Part shown: positions 29,713-37,774 of the stretch, piece by piece
Numbering within the stretch: the stretch's first letter is position 1
Layout of the letters: every line of letters starts with the position of its first letter
NCBI RefSeq assembly: GCF_005281615.1
Contig: NZ_SZZM01000005.1
Coordinates: 186,001-250,000 of the forward strand
Direction of reading: 5' to 3'
DNA from: Rhodoligotrophos defluvii
Lineage (GTDB): Bacteria; Pseudomonadota; Alphaproteobacteria; Rhizobiales; Im1
DNA: 64,000 nt
The notes under the pieces: model-generated
Database searches by the model: none
What the model was told of the DNA's origin: nothing
The model's input: the letters and a program-made list of their open reading frames with translations, nothing else
Made by a program: the position numbers and the translations under genes

Positions 29713-30842
29713 TCCCGCGCAACATCACCTTCGCCCTGCTGGCGCAGGATGGGGCGGCGCGCCTGGGGCGGATCGACACGCCGCGTGGGGAAATCCGCAC
29801 GCCCGCCTTCATGCCGGTGGGCACGGCGGGCTCGGTGAAAGCGCTCTATATGGATCAGGTGCGCGCGGCCGGCAGCGATATCGTGCTGGGCAACACCTAT
29901 CACCTGATGTTGCGGCCCGGCGCAGGGCGGCTCGAGCGGCTGGGCGGCTTGCACCGCTTCATGGGCTGGGAGCGGCCGATCCTCACCGATTCCGGCGGCT
30001 TTCAGGTCATGTCCCTCTCCAAGCTGCGCAAGGTTACGGAGAAGGGCGTCACCTTCCAGTCCCATATCGACGGCTCGACCCACCTGCTCACGCCGGAACG
30101 GGCCATGGAGATCCAGGCGCAGATCGGCTCGGACATCCGCATGGTGCTGGACGAATGCGTGGCTTGGCCATGCACCGAGGCCGAGGCGGAGCGGGCGATG
30201 TTGCTGTCGCTGCGTTGGGCCGAGCGGTCGAAGGCGGCTTTTGGCGCACCACCCGACCAGGCGCTGTTCGGCATCGTGCAGGGCAGCACCTTCCGGCACC
30301 TGCGTGAGATCTCGGCACGAGGGCTCGTGGATATCGGCTTCGATGGCTATGCGATAGGCGGGCTGGCAGTGGGCGAAGGGCAGGCGCGGATGCTCGCCAC
30401 GCTGGATTACACCGTGCCGATGCTGCCGCAGGACCGGCCGCGCTATCTCATGGGCGTGGGCACGCCCGAGGATCTCTTGAAGGCGGTTGAGCGCGGGATC
30501 GACATGTTCGACTGCGTGATGCCCACCCGCTCCGGACGCCATGGCAAGGCCTTCACCCGCTTCGGGGCGATCAATCTCAAGAATGCCCGTCATGCGGACG
30601 ACCCACGGCCGCTCGACGAGGAAAGCCCGTGTCCCGCGGCGAGCCGGTATAGCCGGGCCTATCTGCACCACCTGTTCAAGGCCGAGGAGCTGTTGGGCCA
30701 GATGCTCTTGTCCTGGGCGAATATCGCCTATTACCAGGGTCTGATGGCTGGCATGCGCGCGGCGATCGCCGAGGGGCGTTTCTCGGACTTTGCCGCCAAG
30801 ACCATGGAAGGCTGGCAACGCGGGGATGTTCCTGCGTTGTAG
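29709..30842 (+). CDS. tgt: tRNA-guanine transglycosylase with degenerate zinc site
   Basis: This 377-aa protein exchanges guanine 34 for preQ1 in tRNA. Catalytic segments are intact: [39 protein letters not shown] and [15 protein letters not shown]. The structural zinc motif, normally CxCxxC plus a distant His, reads SPCPAAS here. The first and third cysteines are replaced by Ser and Ala, and the His position (EHN in other enzymes) reads WAN, so three of four ligands are missing. The ATG at 29709 overlaps the queA stop; an upstream in-frame start at 29691 lies inside queA. It is followed by a gene remnant on the other strand. Confidence 0.94.
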   Translation: MIPRNITFALLAQDGAARLGRIDTPRGEIRTPAFMPVGTAGSVKALYMDQVRAAGSDIVLGNTYHLMLRPGAGRLERLGGLHRFMGWERPILTDSGGFQVMSLSKLRKVTEKGVTFQSHIDGSTHLLTPERAMEIQAQIGSDIRMVLDECVAWPCTEAEAERAMLLSLRWAERSKAAFGAPPDQALFGIVQGSTFRHLREISARGLVDIGFDGYAIGGLAVGEGQARMLATLDYTVPMLPQDRPRYLMGVGTPEDLLKAVERGIDMFDCVMPTRSGRHGKAFTRFGAINLKNARHADDPRPLDEESPCPAASRYSRAYLHHLFKAEELLGQMLLSWANIAYYQGLMAGMRAAIAEGRFSDFAAKTMEGWQRGDVPAL

Positions 30843-30869
30843 CGGCAACGTTCGCGGCGGTGAGCCTGC

Positions 30870-31030
30870 TCAGGTCTCAATCTTGAACAGATCGCCATAG
30901 TGTTTGCGCAGCTCGGCCTTCTGTCCTTTGCCCATGGTGTTGCGCGGCAGCGCGTTGATGATCAGCACCCGTTTCGGCACCTTGAGCTTGGCCAGCCGCT
31001 GGGCCAGGTGATGATGACGGGCGCCGACAT
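30870..31030 (-). pseudogene. C-terminal remnant of an acyl-CoA/malonyl-CoA synthetase
   Basis: Read on the minus strand, the last 50 or so codons encode AKLKVPKRVLIINALPRN, TMGKGQKAELRKHY and DLFKIET. This is the C-terminal lysine-bearing end of AMP-forming synthetases such as malonate-CoA ligase (PRNTMGKVQKNxLR). Nothing upstream continues the adenylation domain, so only the tail remains. It probably derives from the same acyl-CoA catabolic cluster as the crotonase and CoA-transferase next door. The remaining bases 31031-31200 are comparatively AT-rich and hold the promoter region of the crotonase gene. Confidence 0.7.
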
Positions 31031-31200
31031 AGCGGAAGGGTTCGGGCGAAACGTTCCGCAGCAGGGCGAAGCCGCGGGTCATAGCGCACGCCGATCGAGA
31101 TCTGCTTGAAGCTTGCGTCATCGACTGAATCGAAGTTATATAATTATAGAACTACGAATGACTGTGTGCGCCGTTTTTCCTTATTTTTCCAGGAGTTCGC

Positions 31201-31980
31201 ATGACCAGCGCCATTCTCGTCGAGCACGCTGGGAGCGTGGCCACCGTGACCATGAACCGGCCCGAGAAAATGAATGCGCTCACGGTGCCGATGTACCAGC
31301 AGCTCGGGGAGGCGCTGCGCAATCTTTCGGCGCGCGATGATGTGCGCTGCGTTCTCATCCAGGGGGCGGGCGAGCGCGCGTTCTGCTCAGGCAGCGATAT
31401 CGGCGGCTTCAATGACGACCGGCTCGGGTCGGCGCAGGCCCGGCAATATGCGCGCGACACCAATGGCGCGATGGTCCATCTGCGCGAATGCCGCCATCCC
31501 ACGGTCGCCAAGATACGCGGGGTGTGCGTGGGCGGCGGGCTGGAGCTGGCGGCGGTGTGCGATATCCGCATCTGCTCCTCCGACAGCCGATTCGGCATCC
31601 CGCCCAACCGCTTGGGCCTCACGCTCGATTATGACGAGCTGGAGCCGCTCTGCGAACTGATCGGCCGCCGCCGGGCGCTTGAGGTGCTGCTGGAAGGGCG
31701 GATCTTCGGGGCGGAGGAGGCCCATCATCTGGGGTTGGTCACCCGGGTCGTCGCACCGGAAGAATTGGATGCGGAGATCGAGCGCACGGTCAGCCGCATC
31801 GTCAATGCAGCGCCGCTGTCGAACCGGTGGCACAAGGCATTCGTCCGGCGGCTGGCCGACCCGCGGCCGCTGTCGGCTGAGGAGCGGGACGAGCCCTATC
31901 TCTGCTACGAGACCGAGGATTATCGCGAGGGGACGGCGGCTTTCAACGAGAAGCGCAAACCCGCGTTCAAAGGCCGGTGA
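31201..31980 (+). CDS. Enoyl-CoA hydratase/isomerase (crotonase) family protein
   Basis: This 259-aa protein has the crotonase fold: TMNRPEKMNAL, the oxyanion-hole region AFCSGSDIGGF and GVCVGGGLELAAVCDIRI with one glutamate kept. The second catalytic glutamate of hydratases, normally in a PE motif, is replaced in IPPNRLGLT, so classical hydration is doubtful. Isomerase, hydrolase or decarboxylase activity is possible. The ATG follows CCAGGAG. It is followed after 28 bases by a CaiB/BaiF CoA-transferase gene and preceded by the remnant of an acyl-CoA synthetase, which suggests a small acyl-CoA pathway of unknown substrate. Confidence 0.88.
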   Translation: MTSAILVEHAGSVATVTMNRPEKMNALTVPMYQQLGEALRNLSARDDVRCVLIQGAGERAFCSGSDIGGFNDDRLGSAQARQYARDTNGAMVHLRECRHPTVAKIRGVCVGGGLELAAVCDIRICSSDSRFGIPPNRLGLTLDYDELEPLCELIGRRRALEVLLEGRIFGAEEAHHLGLVTRVVAPEELDAEIERTVSRIVNAAPLSNRWHKAFVRRLADPRPLSAEERDEPYLCYETEDYREGTAAFNEKRKPAFKGR

Positions 31981-32008
31981 CGGCAGGAAACGATTTCGGA
32001 GACAGTGA

Positions 32009-33229
32009 GTGACACAGCATATTTCCACCGGCCCGCTCAAGGGGGTGACCGTGATCGAGCTCGCCCATGTGATGGCCGGGCCGACCTGCGGCCGGATGCT
32101 CGCCGACATGGGTGCCGATGTGATCAAGGTGGAGCGCATTCCCCATGGCGACGATACAAGGCGCGACACCATGCCGAACGAGGCGGGCAATCCCGACAGC
32201 CACGCCTTCATGATGATGAACCGCAACAAGCGAGGCATCGCGCTCGACCTCAAGACCGAGGACGGCCGTGCCATCCTGCGGCGCTTGCTGGCCAGGGCGG
32301 ACGTGCTGGTGGAGAACTATCGGCACGACACGATGAGCCGCCTGGGGCTGGGCTGGGAGACCCTGAGCCAGGAATTCCCGCGGCTGATCTACTGCGCGGT
32401 GTCGGGCTTCGGCCGCACCGGGCCTTATGCCCATCGCGGCGGGTTCGACCTCATCGCCCAGGGGATCAGCGGGCTCATGAGCATCACCGGCGAGGGTCCC
32501 GGGCGGCCACCGGTGAAGGTGGGCCCGCCGGTCACCGATATCACCGCCGGGATCCTGGCGGCGATGGGCGTGGTGGCGGCCCTCTATGCCCGCCAGAACA
32601 CGGGCAAGGGCCAATTCGTGGACACCTCGCTGCTGGAAGCCGGGGTGATCTTCACCTACTGGCACTCGGCGATCACCTTCGCCACCGGCGATTGCCCCGG
32701 CGCCCTGGGCTCCGCCCATCCGCTGAGCGCGCCATACCAGGCCTATCAAGCCGCTGACGAGTGGATCAATGTCGGCGCGGCGAGCCAGCCCAACTGGCTG
32801 CGCATGGTGAAGATCCTCGGCGCGCCCGAGCTGGCGGAGGATCCGCGCTTCCGCGAGAACACGGACCGCATGGCCAACAAGGAGGCTTTGGACGCGGTGC
32901 TCGAGCCCCTGTTCAAGCAGAAGCCCGCGGCCGAATGGCTGGCGGCGTTCGAAGCGGCGGGGGTGCCGGCAGGTCCCATCCTGCGCGTGCCCGACATGCA
33001 TAGGGATCCGCAGGTGATTGCCCGGGACCTCGTCCCGACGGTGCAGCATTCCAAGCGCGGCGAGGTCAAGACCATCGGCTTTCCCGTCAAGTTTTCCGAT
33101 ACCCCGGTGAAGATTTCGCGGGCGGCGCCTTGCCTGGGCGAGCACACCCGGGAGGTGCTCGAGGAATACGGCTTCGCTGCCGCCGATATCGCGCGCTTCG
33201 AGGAAAATGGCGCCGTGCGCGCGTCCTGA
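32009..33229 (+). CDS. CaiB/BaiF family (class III) CoA-transferase
   Basis: This 406-aa protein matches class III CoA-transferases: VIELAHVMAGPTCGRMLADM, VIKVERIPHGDDTR, NRNKRGIALDLKTEDG, VENYRHDTMSRLGL and GGFDLIAQGISGLMSITGE, in which the Asp is the expected catalytic residue. It transfers CoA between carboxylic acids; the substrates cannot be told. The start is a GTG at 32009. It is the last chromosomal gene before the 53-bp att repeat of the integrated element, 54 bases downstream. Confidence 0.9.
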   Translation: MTQHISTGPLKGVTVIELAHVMAGPTCGRMLADMGADVIKVERIPHGDDTRRDTMPNEAGNPDSHAFMMMNRNKRGIALDLKTEDGRAILRRLLARADVLVENYRHDTMSRLGLGWETLSQEFPRLIYCAVSGFGRTGPYAHRGGFDLIAQGISGLMSITGEGPGRPPVKVGPPVTDITAGILAAMGVVAALYARQNTGKGQFVDTSLLEAGVIFTYWHSAITFATGDCPGALGSAHPLSAPYQAYQAADEWINVGAASQPNWLRMVKILGAPELAEDPRFRENTDRMANKEALDAVLEPLFKQKPAAEWLAAFEAAGVPAGPILRVPDMHRDPQVIARDLVPTVQHSKRGEVKTIGFPVKFSDTPVKISRAAPCLGEHTREVLEEYGFAAADIARFEENGAVRAS

Positions 33230-33283
33230 TCCGGAAAGCGGATCATCGCGGGCCAACCGAGCGGGCGCCGTCGTGGAAGGGCA

Positions 33284-33336
33284 TTATTGGTGCCGGCAGC
33301 AGGGCTCGAACCCGCGACCCCCTGATTACAAATCAG
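33284..33336. repeat. attL: 53-bp direct repeat, orphan tRNA-Thr 3' end
   Basis: Identical over 53 bases to 48292-48344. It contains the CCA end, T-arm, variable region and 3' anticodon-stem side of tRNA-Thr on the minus strand and then runs into unrelated sequence, so it is not a functional tRNA. Flanks differ at both sides (A before, A after here; C before, G after at the right copy). Confidence 0.95.
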
Positions 33337-33452
33337 AAAATTGGCCCATTGATAAAGCTGCCGCTTTCTCAATCAAGCCGGTAAGCCTCTGCAATAAAAT
33401 ACGATTTCTAATGCTTTGGTTTGACGTCCTTTGAGTCTGTACGCTACTCTAG

Positions 33453-33475
33453 CCTGACACAGGCCTGACACGGAC
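33453..33475 (+). promoter_or_regulatory. Candidate integrase arm-type site, left end
   Basis: Two CTGACAC heptamers begin 11 bases apart (33454 and 33465) and are followed by GGAC. The same arrangement, with CTGACAT heptamers, occurs at 48212-48234 inside the right end in the same orientation. Paired short repeats near both ends of a tyrosine-integrase element are typical of arm-binding sites. Function inferred only from position and repetition. Confidence 0.5.
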
Positions 33476-33481
33476 TCCAGA

Positions 33482-34765
33482 ATGCCGAAAGAGCGGATCA
33501 CCAACGACACCCTGAAACGCCTCAAGCCACCGGCAACCGGGAATATCATAGTCTGGGACACCGAGGTGAGGGGCTTCGGCGCACGGATCACCGCCGCCGG
33601 CGCTATCGCCTTCATCGTGAACTACACAATTCACGGCCGAGAACGACGTTACACATTTGGCCACTACCCCCATTTGCCGGCGGCTGAGGCGCGCAAGAAC
33701 GCCGCAGCGCTTCGGCAAAAGGTCCTGCTCGGAGCAGATCCGATGCAGGACCGTGAAGGACAACGATCCGCACCGACAGTGGACGATCTGTGCGACCAAT
33801 ATATCAAAAAGCACGCGAAGCCGCGGAAGCGGCCTTCATCGCTGATGAACGATCAATCGATGATCAGCCGCATTATCAAACCCAAGCTCGGCAATCGGAA
33901 GGTCGCAGAGATCAGCCACGATGACATCGACGAGCTGCACCGCTCACTCAAGACCACGCCATACGCAGCGAACCGTGTCCTGTCGTTGCTCTCTAAAATG
34001 TTCAACTTGGCGTCCGAAAAATGGAAGTGGCGTAGCGATAATCCGTGCCGGGGCGTGGAACGGTACCCAGAGGACAGGCGTCAGCGGTACCTCAAGCCAG
34101 ATGAGCTGCAGAGGCTCATGACGGCTATGACGAGGCATCGGAACCAGCAGAGCGCCAATGCTGTCAGGTTGCTGCTCCTCACTGGTGCGCGCCGGTCTGA
34201 AGTTTTGAATGCGACCTGGAGCCAATTCGATTTGCAGACTGGCATTTGGACCAAGCCAAGCTCCCACACTAAAGCCAAGCGAGAGCACCGGGTGCCGCTG
34301 TCTGGTCTGGCGCTCGAGCTGCTTAAGGAGATGAAGGCCAAAGCCGACGCGGAGGCTCGGGAAGCGGCCCGGAACGGCCGCATCGAGGCGCCGACGTTCC
34401 TGTTTCCGTCTTCCTCACGGGAGGGCGCGCAGGGACATCTCAAGAAATTTTGGCGCTCAGTCTGCAAGGCTGCCGGGCTAGGCCAGTGGGTAGAGAAGCG
34501 GACGCGGGAGGGCAGGGCGGTCCTAAACAAGAGAGGCGAGCCCGTGACGGAGTGGCGGCCCGACGTGCGTATCCACGATCTGCGGCATAGTTTTGCTTCG
34601 CTGCTCGCATCGTCAGGAGCCTCGCTGCTCTTGATCGGCGAGCTGCTCGGACATACTCAGGCGCAGACGACAAAGCGTTATTCCCATCTGTTCGACGATC
34701 CGATGCGCGAGGCCGCCAACCGCGTGGGACAGCTCGTATCGGGCGCCAGCGGCGCGGTGCGATGA
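33482..34765 (+). CDS. int: Tyrosine-type site-specific integrase (DUF4102 N-terminus)
   Basis: This 427-aa recombinase has the N-terminal DUF4102 arm-binding domain (VWDTEVRGFGARITAAG), a core-binding helical domain and a catalytic domain. The catalytic domain carries the Arg in LTGARRSEVLNATW, HDLRHSFASLLASSG (HxxR), LLGHTQ and the nucleophile in TTKRYSHL. Such P4-type integrases usually insert into tRNA 3' ends, which matches the flanking tRNA-Thr repeat 146 bases upstream. The start ATG lies at the edge of the paired CTGACAC repeats, so integrase binding may also control its own expression. The gene overlaps the next one by ATGA. Confidence 0.95.
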   Translation: MPKERITNDTLKRLKPPATGNIIVWDTEVRGFGARITAAGAIAFIVNYTIHGRERRYTFGHYPHLPAAEARKNAAALRQKVLLGADPMQDREGQRSAPTVDDLCDQYIKKHAKPRKRPSSLMNDQSMISRIIKPKLGNRKVAEISHDDIDELHRSLKTTPYAANRVLSLLSKMFNLASEKWKWRSDNPCRGVERYPEDRRQRYLKPDELQRLMTAMTRHRNQQSANAVRLLLLTGARRSEVLNATWSQFDLQTGIWTKPSSHTKAKREHRVPLSGLALELLKEMKAKADAEAREAARNGRIEAPTFLFPSSSREGAQGHLKKFWRSVCKAAGLGQWVEKRTREGRAVLNKRGEPVTEWRPDVRIHDLRHSFASLLASSGASLLLIGELLGHTQAQTTKRYSHLFDDPMREAANRVGQLVSGASGAVR

Positions 34766-35496
34766 TGTCGCTGCCAAAGCAGATACCGCCGTTCCGAATG
34801 GAGGAGGGGCAGGTCAGGTACGAAATCAATCGACCGCTTTTCACCGAAGAGGATTATTGGCGCTTCGAGGATGCCATAAGCCGCCCGCATAAGCGGTTCG
34901 TGCTCACGCCTGAGCAGCGCCTGGCAATTGAGGATGCCGCATCCGGTCTTTGCTATGGGCTGCTCTGGAAAACGAAATTCCCTAAAAGATCGGACCTTCT
35001 TAAGGAGCTGGAGGGCGTGGAAAACAGAGCGGCCGAAGTCTTGTCCAATCCTACCGAGCAGGGTGTGAGAGAGCTTATTTCATGGCTCGATAACCGCTCG
35101 TATGCTGCCCATGTCGCCTTGGGTCTCCCATACCGGGATGACAAGATTTGGCATGGCGCGCCTGACCGCGTGGCGATGGACATTTATCAGAAGGTACGCC
35201 AAGCGCGAGAGCGCACCGAAAGGGACACCGCTCGCGCGACTAGCTTTGGCCATCACTCAGGTTTCATTCGCCTTCTCGTCGATGCCGTAAATCTAGGCGA
35301 GGAGAAGCAACGTCTACGTGTTGCCGCTTCTCAAAATGCGCAAGGGCCGAGCGGGCCTCTGATCCGCCTCCTGCGCGCTATAGACGAAGCCCTTCGCGAG
35401 CACCCAGACGTGCGGCGACACGGCCTGGTGCCGTCCGTCGACATGGATGCCCTTTACAAGCGAATTCAGGAGGCTAAGCGCAAGTCGAGCGGCTAG
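34762..35496 (+). CDS. Hypothetical protein coupled to the integrase
   Basis: I do not recognise this 244-aa protein. It is mixed alpha-helical and charged, with no signal peptide and no membrane segment. An aromatic/proline N-terminus (IPPFRMEEGQVRYEINRPLF) precedes a helical body and a basic C-terminus (YKRIQEAKRKSSG). The start overlaps the integrase stop by ATGA, so the two are translationally coupled and it may modulate integration or excision. Base composition is lower in G+C than the host genes. A catalytic motif cannot be seen. Confidence 0.75.
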   Translation: MMSLPKQIPPFRMEEGQVRYEINRPLFTEEDYWRFEDAISRPHKRFVLTPEQRLAIEDAASGLCYGLLWKTKFPKRSDLLKELEGVENRAAEVLSNPTEQGVRELISWLDNRSYAAHVALGLPYRDDKIWHGAPDRVAMDIYQKVRQARERTERDTARATSFGHHSGFIRLLVDAVNLGEEKQRLRVAASQNAQGPSGPLIRLLRAIDEALREHPDVRRHGLVPSVDMDALYKRIQEAKRKSSG

Positions 35497-35566
35497 GGGC
35501 GAATTTTTACCATGTGGGGAAATCAAATAATCGCGAACAATCGCAGCATGCTTAAAGAAGCGGAGC

Positions 35567-35794
35567 ATGCTGCGGATGATTATCTTAGACGACGGAGATG
35601 TCCTCCTCACCGAGGATGAGGTTGTGGAAGAGTTCGGCCACTGGTCGAAAAAGACGCTTCAGACCATGCGCTCGCGTCGACGCGGACCACCTTATTGCAA
35701 GCTCGGGGCGAAGGTGCATTACCGGCGCAGTAAAATTATCTCTAAAGCATTAGCCAACGAAATCGACCCGGACAAGCTGCGCGGAAATACTTGA
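35567..35794 (+). CDS. Excisionase-like small HTH DNA-binding protein
   Basis: This 75-aa protein resembles MerR-like helix-turn-helix proteins of the excisionase/AlpA type. LLTEDEVVEEFGHWSKKTLQ is followed by a wing with GPPYCKLGAKVHYRRSKI, where a binding helix and a glycine-proline turn are typical. Such proteins act as recombination directionality factors or as activators of element genes. The start may be the first ATG at 35567 or the second at 35576. A strong rho-independent terminator begins six bases after the stop. Confidence 0.72.
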   Translation: MLRMIILDDGDVLLTEDEVVEEFGHWSKKTLQTMRSRRRGPPYCKLGAKVHYRRSKIISKALANEIDPDKLRGNT

Positions 35795-35800
35795 AAAGCG

Positions 35801-35832
35801 AAACGCCCTGGCTGGCAGGCCGGGGCGTTTTT
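35801..35832 (+). terminator. Rho-independent terminator
   Basis: AAACGCCC (35801-35808) pairs with GGGCGTTT (35823-35830), the stem running into a T tract TTTTT. It lies immediately after the excisionase-like gene and before the 189-aa gene, so it ends the integration module transcript. Confidence 0.8.
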
Positions 35833-35883
35833 GTCGTTTCAACGAAGCGCCTGGCAGCGCTCCAATGTCAAAGGATAGCGACC

Positions 35884-36453
35884 GTGACTATAGCGACCGC
35901 TTGCGAAAATCGCAACACCCTTGTTCCTCATCACCCGACTGAACCAGAGGAAATTCCCGGCTCAGCCGCGTCCGCGCTGGCGACGGCTGTCGAGGAAATC
36001 AGGGGGGCCATCGGTCAAAATCACTCGGCATATGGAGCCCACCACAGTGGGGACCGCGTAGCCCTGACTGATCACCTAGACGCGCTCCTCGAAAATCTCA
36101 GCACCGTGTATGAGGCTATCGATCGCTGCCGAAATTGGTCGGTCACCGAGGCCGCGCGGCTGAACCGTGCTCGGCATCGGACCTCCGAAATCGACGAGGC
36201 ACTTTGGCCACATCGCGAGAAGCTTCTCAGAGCGTGGCTACGTGAGGTTCGGCCGTCTCGCGGCGGTTATCTGGTCGGCCGCACCCGATGCGGCAAGCGG
36301 TTCACATTCGGGCCCTTTGGCGGCTGGGATATCAGCGGTGGCGGCCTCTATCACGGCGGCTCGGGCTTAGTATCCGCGTTCGCCGCTATCCATGACGTTT
36401 CGCTCGATGAAGCGCTGCAAGCGTTGGTCGAGCGGCATGTGCGAGCGCGGTGA
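35884..36453 (+). CDS. Hypothetical protein of the element replication region
   Basis: I do not recognise this 189-aa protein. I start it at the GTG at 35884, which has AAGGA eight bases upstream; the open frame goes back to 35791 but that would place the start inside the terminator. The N-terminal half is low in complexity and acidic; the middle is helical. The C-terminal half is glycine-rich with aromatic residues (RFTFGPFGGWDISGGGLYHG) and ends in a helix, VSLDEALQALVERH. It lies six bases before the RepA-like ATPase, so a role in replication is possible. Confidence 0.65.
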   Translation: MTIATACENRNTLVPHHPTEPEEIPGSAASALATAVEEIRGAIGQNHSAYGAHHSGDRVALTDHLDALLENLSTVYEAIDRCRNWSVTEAARLNRARHRTSEIDEALWPHREKLLRAWLREVRPSRGGYLVGRTRCGKRFTFGPFGGWDISGGGLYHGGSGLVSAFAAIHDVSLDEALQALVERHVRAR

Positions 36454-36459
36454 TGGCCG

Positions 36460-37683
36460 ATGCTGGCTCGGAATGACGATGAAGAAATTCTCGTTCATAC
36501 GGCCTCGCGACCGGTCGCTGCCGTCGAACCATATCAGTGGCGGCCGCCGGCCGAACTGCCGCGGCGGCGGTGGCTCTATGGCCGACATCTCATCAGAGCC
36601 GCTGTCTCTGCGACGGCGGCTCCCCCGGGCCTCGGAAAAAGCAGCCTTTCAATTGCGGAGGCCTTGGCCATGGTGACCGGCCGCGCCCTCCTGGGAGAAC
36701 GCCCAGCCGAACCGCTGCGGGTGCTGGTCGCGAACCTCGAAGATCCGCTTGAGGAAGTCGAGCGCCGAATAGCCGCTGCGTGCCTGCATTACGGAATAGG
36801 CGAAGAAGATATAGGCGATCGATTGTTCCTGGTCTCAGAAAGCAATGAACCGATCGTCATCGCCGAACAAAGCCGTGACGGCCCGATAATCACGACAGGA
36901 TCCACGATTTTAGAGCAGATAATTCGAGACAACTTCATCGATGTTGCGATCTTCGATCCGTTCGTCTCGCTGCACAGAGTGGCGGAGAACGACAACATGG
37001 CAACCGACATGGTGGTCAAGGAACTGAGCCGGATTGCTCGGTCTGCGGATTGTGCAATCGAGATCGTTCATCACACTCGAAAGCTGAACAATGTCGAAGC
37101 CTCGATAGACGCCGTTCGCGGTGGCTCCGCCATCATCGGTGCTGTGCGAAGCGCCCGTGTCCTCACCCGTATGACCGCTGAGGAAAGCGAGAAGTTCGGT
37201 GTCCAGGAGCATTGGCGACATTTCCGTGTCGCCGACGGGAAGGCGAACTTCTCGCCGCCGGCAGACCGGAGCACCTGGTTCCGGTTGGCCAGCATCGATC
37301 TCGGCAACCACGGCCCGGACGGCGAACCATCCGACCTCGTCGGTGTGACGGAGCGATGGGTACCGCCAAGCCCGCTCGACGGTCTGGATGTCTCAGACCT
37401 CGCACGCGTCCAAGAGCGAATAGCCGGTGGCGAGTTTCGCAAATCTGATCAGTCACCGGAATGGGTGGGCTGCGCGGTTGCCGACGTTCTCGGGCTCGAC
37501 GCCGAAAATCCTGCTGACAGGAGCCGGATCAAATCACTCCTCAACACCTGGACCGCGAATGGAGTGCTGAAGACGGTGCACCGACCAGACAAGAACCGGC
37601 AGACGCGCCCGTTCGTGGTCGTTGGAGAGCGTGTGTTTGCCAGTAGTGCAGCACCGCAGCACCAGGAGGTGGAGCAGTGGTGA
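36460..37683 (+). CDS. RepA-like AAA ATPase/helicase
   Basis: This 407-aa protein has Walker A AAPPGLGKSSLS near residues 52-63, LRVLVANLEDPLEEVERRI as the following strand and helix, and a Walker B-like segment VAIFDPFVSLH. IEIVHHTRKL and AVRGGSAIIGAVRSA follow. This is the pattern of RepA/DnaB-like hexameric ATPases (AAA_25) of plasmids and phages. A winged-helix-like C-terminus follows. It probably opens DNA for replication of the excised element. The 3' end runs into a CAC-rich repeat and hairpin region that may be the origin. The ATG at 36460 lies six bases after the preceding stop. Confidence 0.85.
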   Translation: MLARNDDEEILVHTASRPVAAVEPYQWRPPAELPRRRWLYGRHLIRAAVSATAAPPGLGKSSLSIAEALAMVTGRALLGERPAEPLRVLVANLEDPLEEVERRIAAACLHYGIGEEDIGDRLFLVSESNEPIVIAEQSRDGPIITTGSTILEQIIRDNFIDVAIFDPFVSLHRVAENDNMATDMVVKELSRIARSADCAIEIVHHTRKLNNVEASIDAVRGGSAIIGAVRSARVLTRMTAEESEKFGVQEHWRHFRVADGKANFSPPADRSTWFRLASIDLGNHGPDGEPSDLVGVTERWVPPSPLDGLDVSDLARVQERIAGGEFRKSDQSPEWVGCAVADVLGLDAENPADRSRIKSLLNTWTANGVLKTVHRPDKNRQTRPFVVVGERVFASSAAPQHQEVEQW

Positions 37684-37757
37684 TGCACCGTAGCACTGCA
37701 CCACTGCAGCACCTGCACCACCCCTTTTGGGGGTGGCAGGTGGTGGTGGTGCAGCAG
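37648..37757 (+). repeat. CAC-rich repeats and hairpin next to the RepA-like gene
   Basis: The octamer GCAGCACC occurs at 37648-37655, 37656-37663 and 37706-37713, with variants such as GTAGCACT and GCACCACT between them. A strong hairpin follows: CCACCCC (37718-37724) and GGGGTGG (37730-37736) around loop TTTTG, with outer imperfect pairing of CCTG to CAGG and CACC-rich to GGTGGTGG sequence. There is no T tract, so it is not a standard terminator. It could be an origin with iterons or a translational control hairpin. Confidence 0.6.
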
Positions 37758-37774
37758 GACCGATGGAGAAGACC

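Noticed and set aside
33284-33370. Second tRNA-Thr gene
   Set aside because: Only the 3' part of the tRNA is present; the 5' acceptor and D arm are replaced by unrelated sequence, so it is the att copy.
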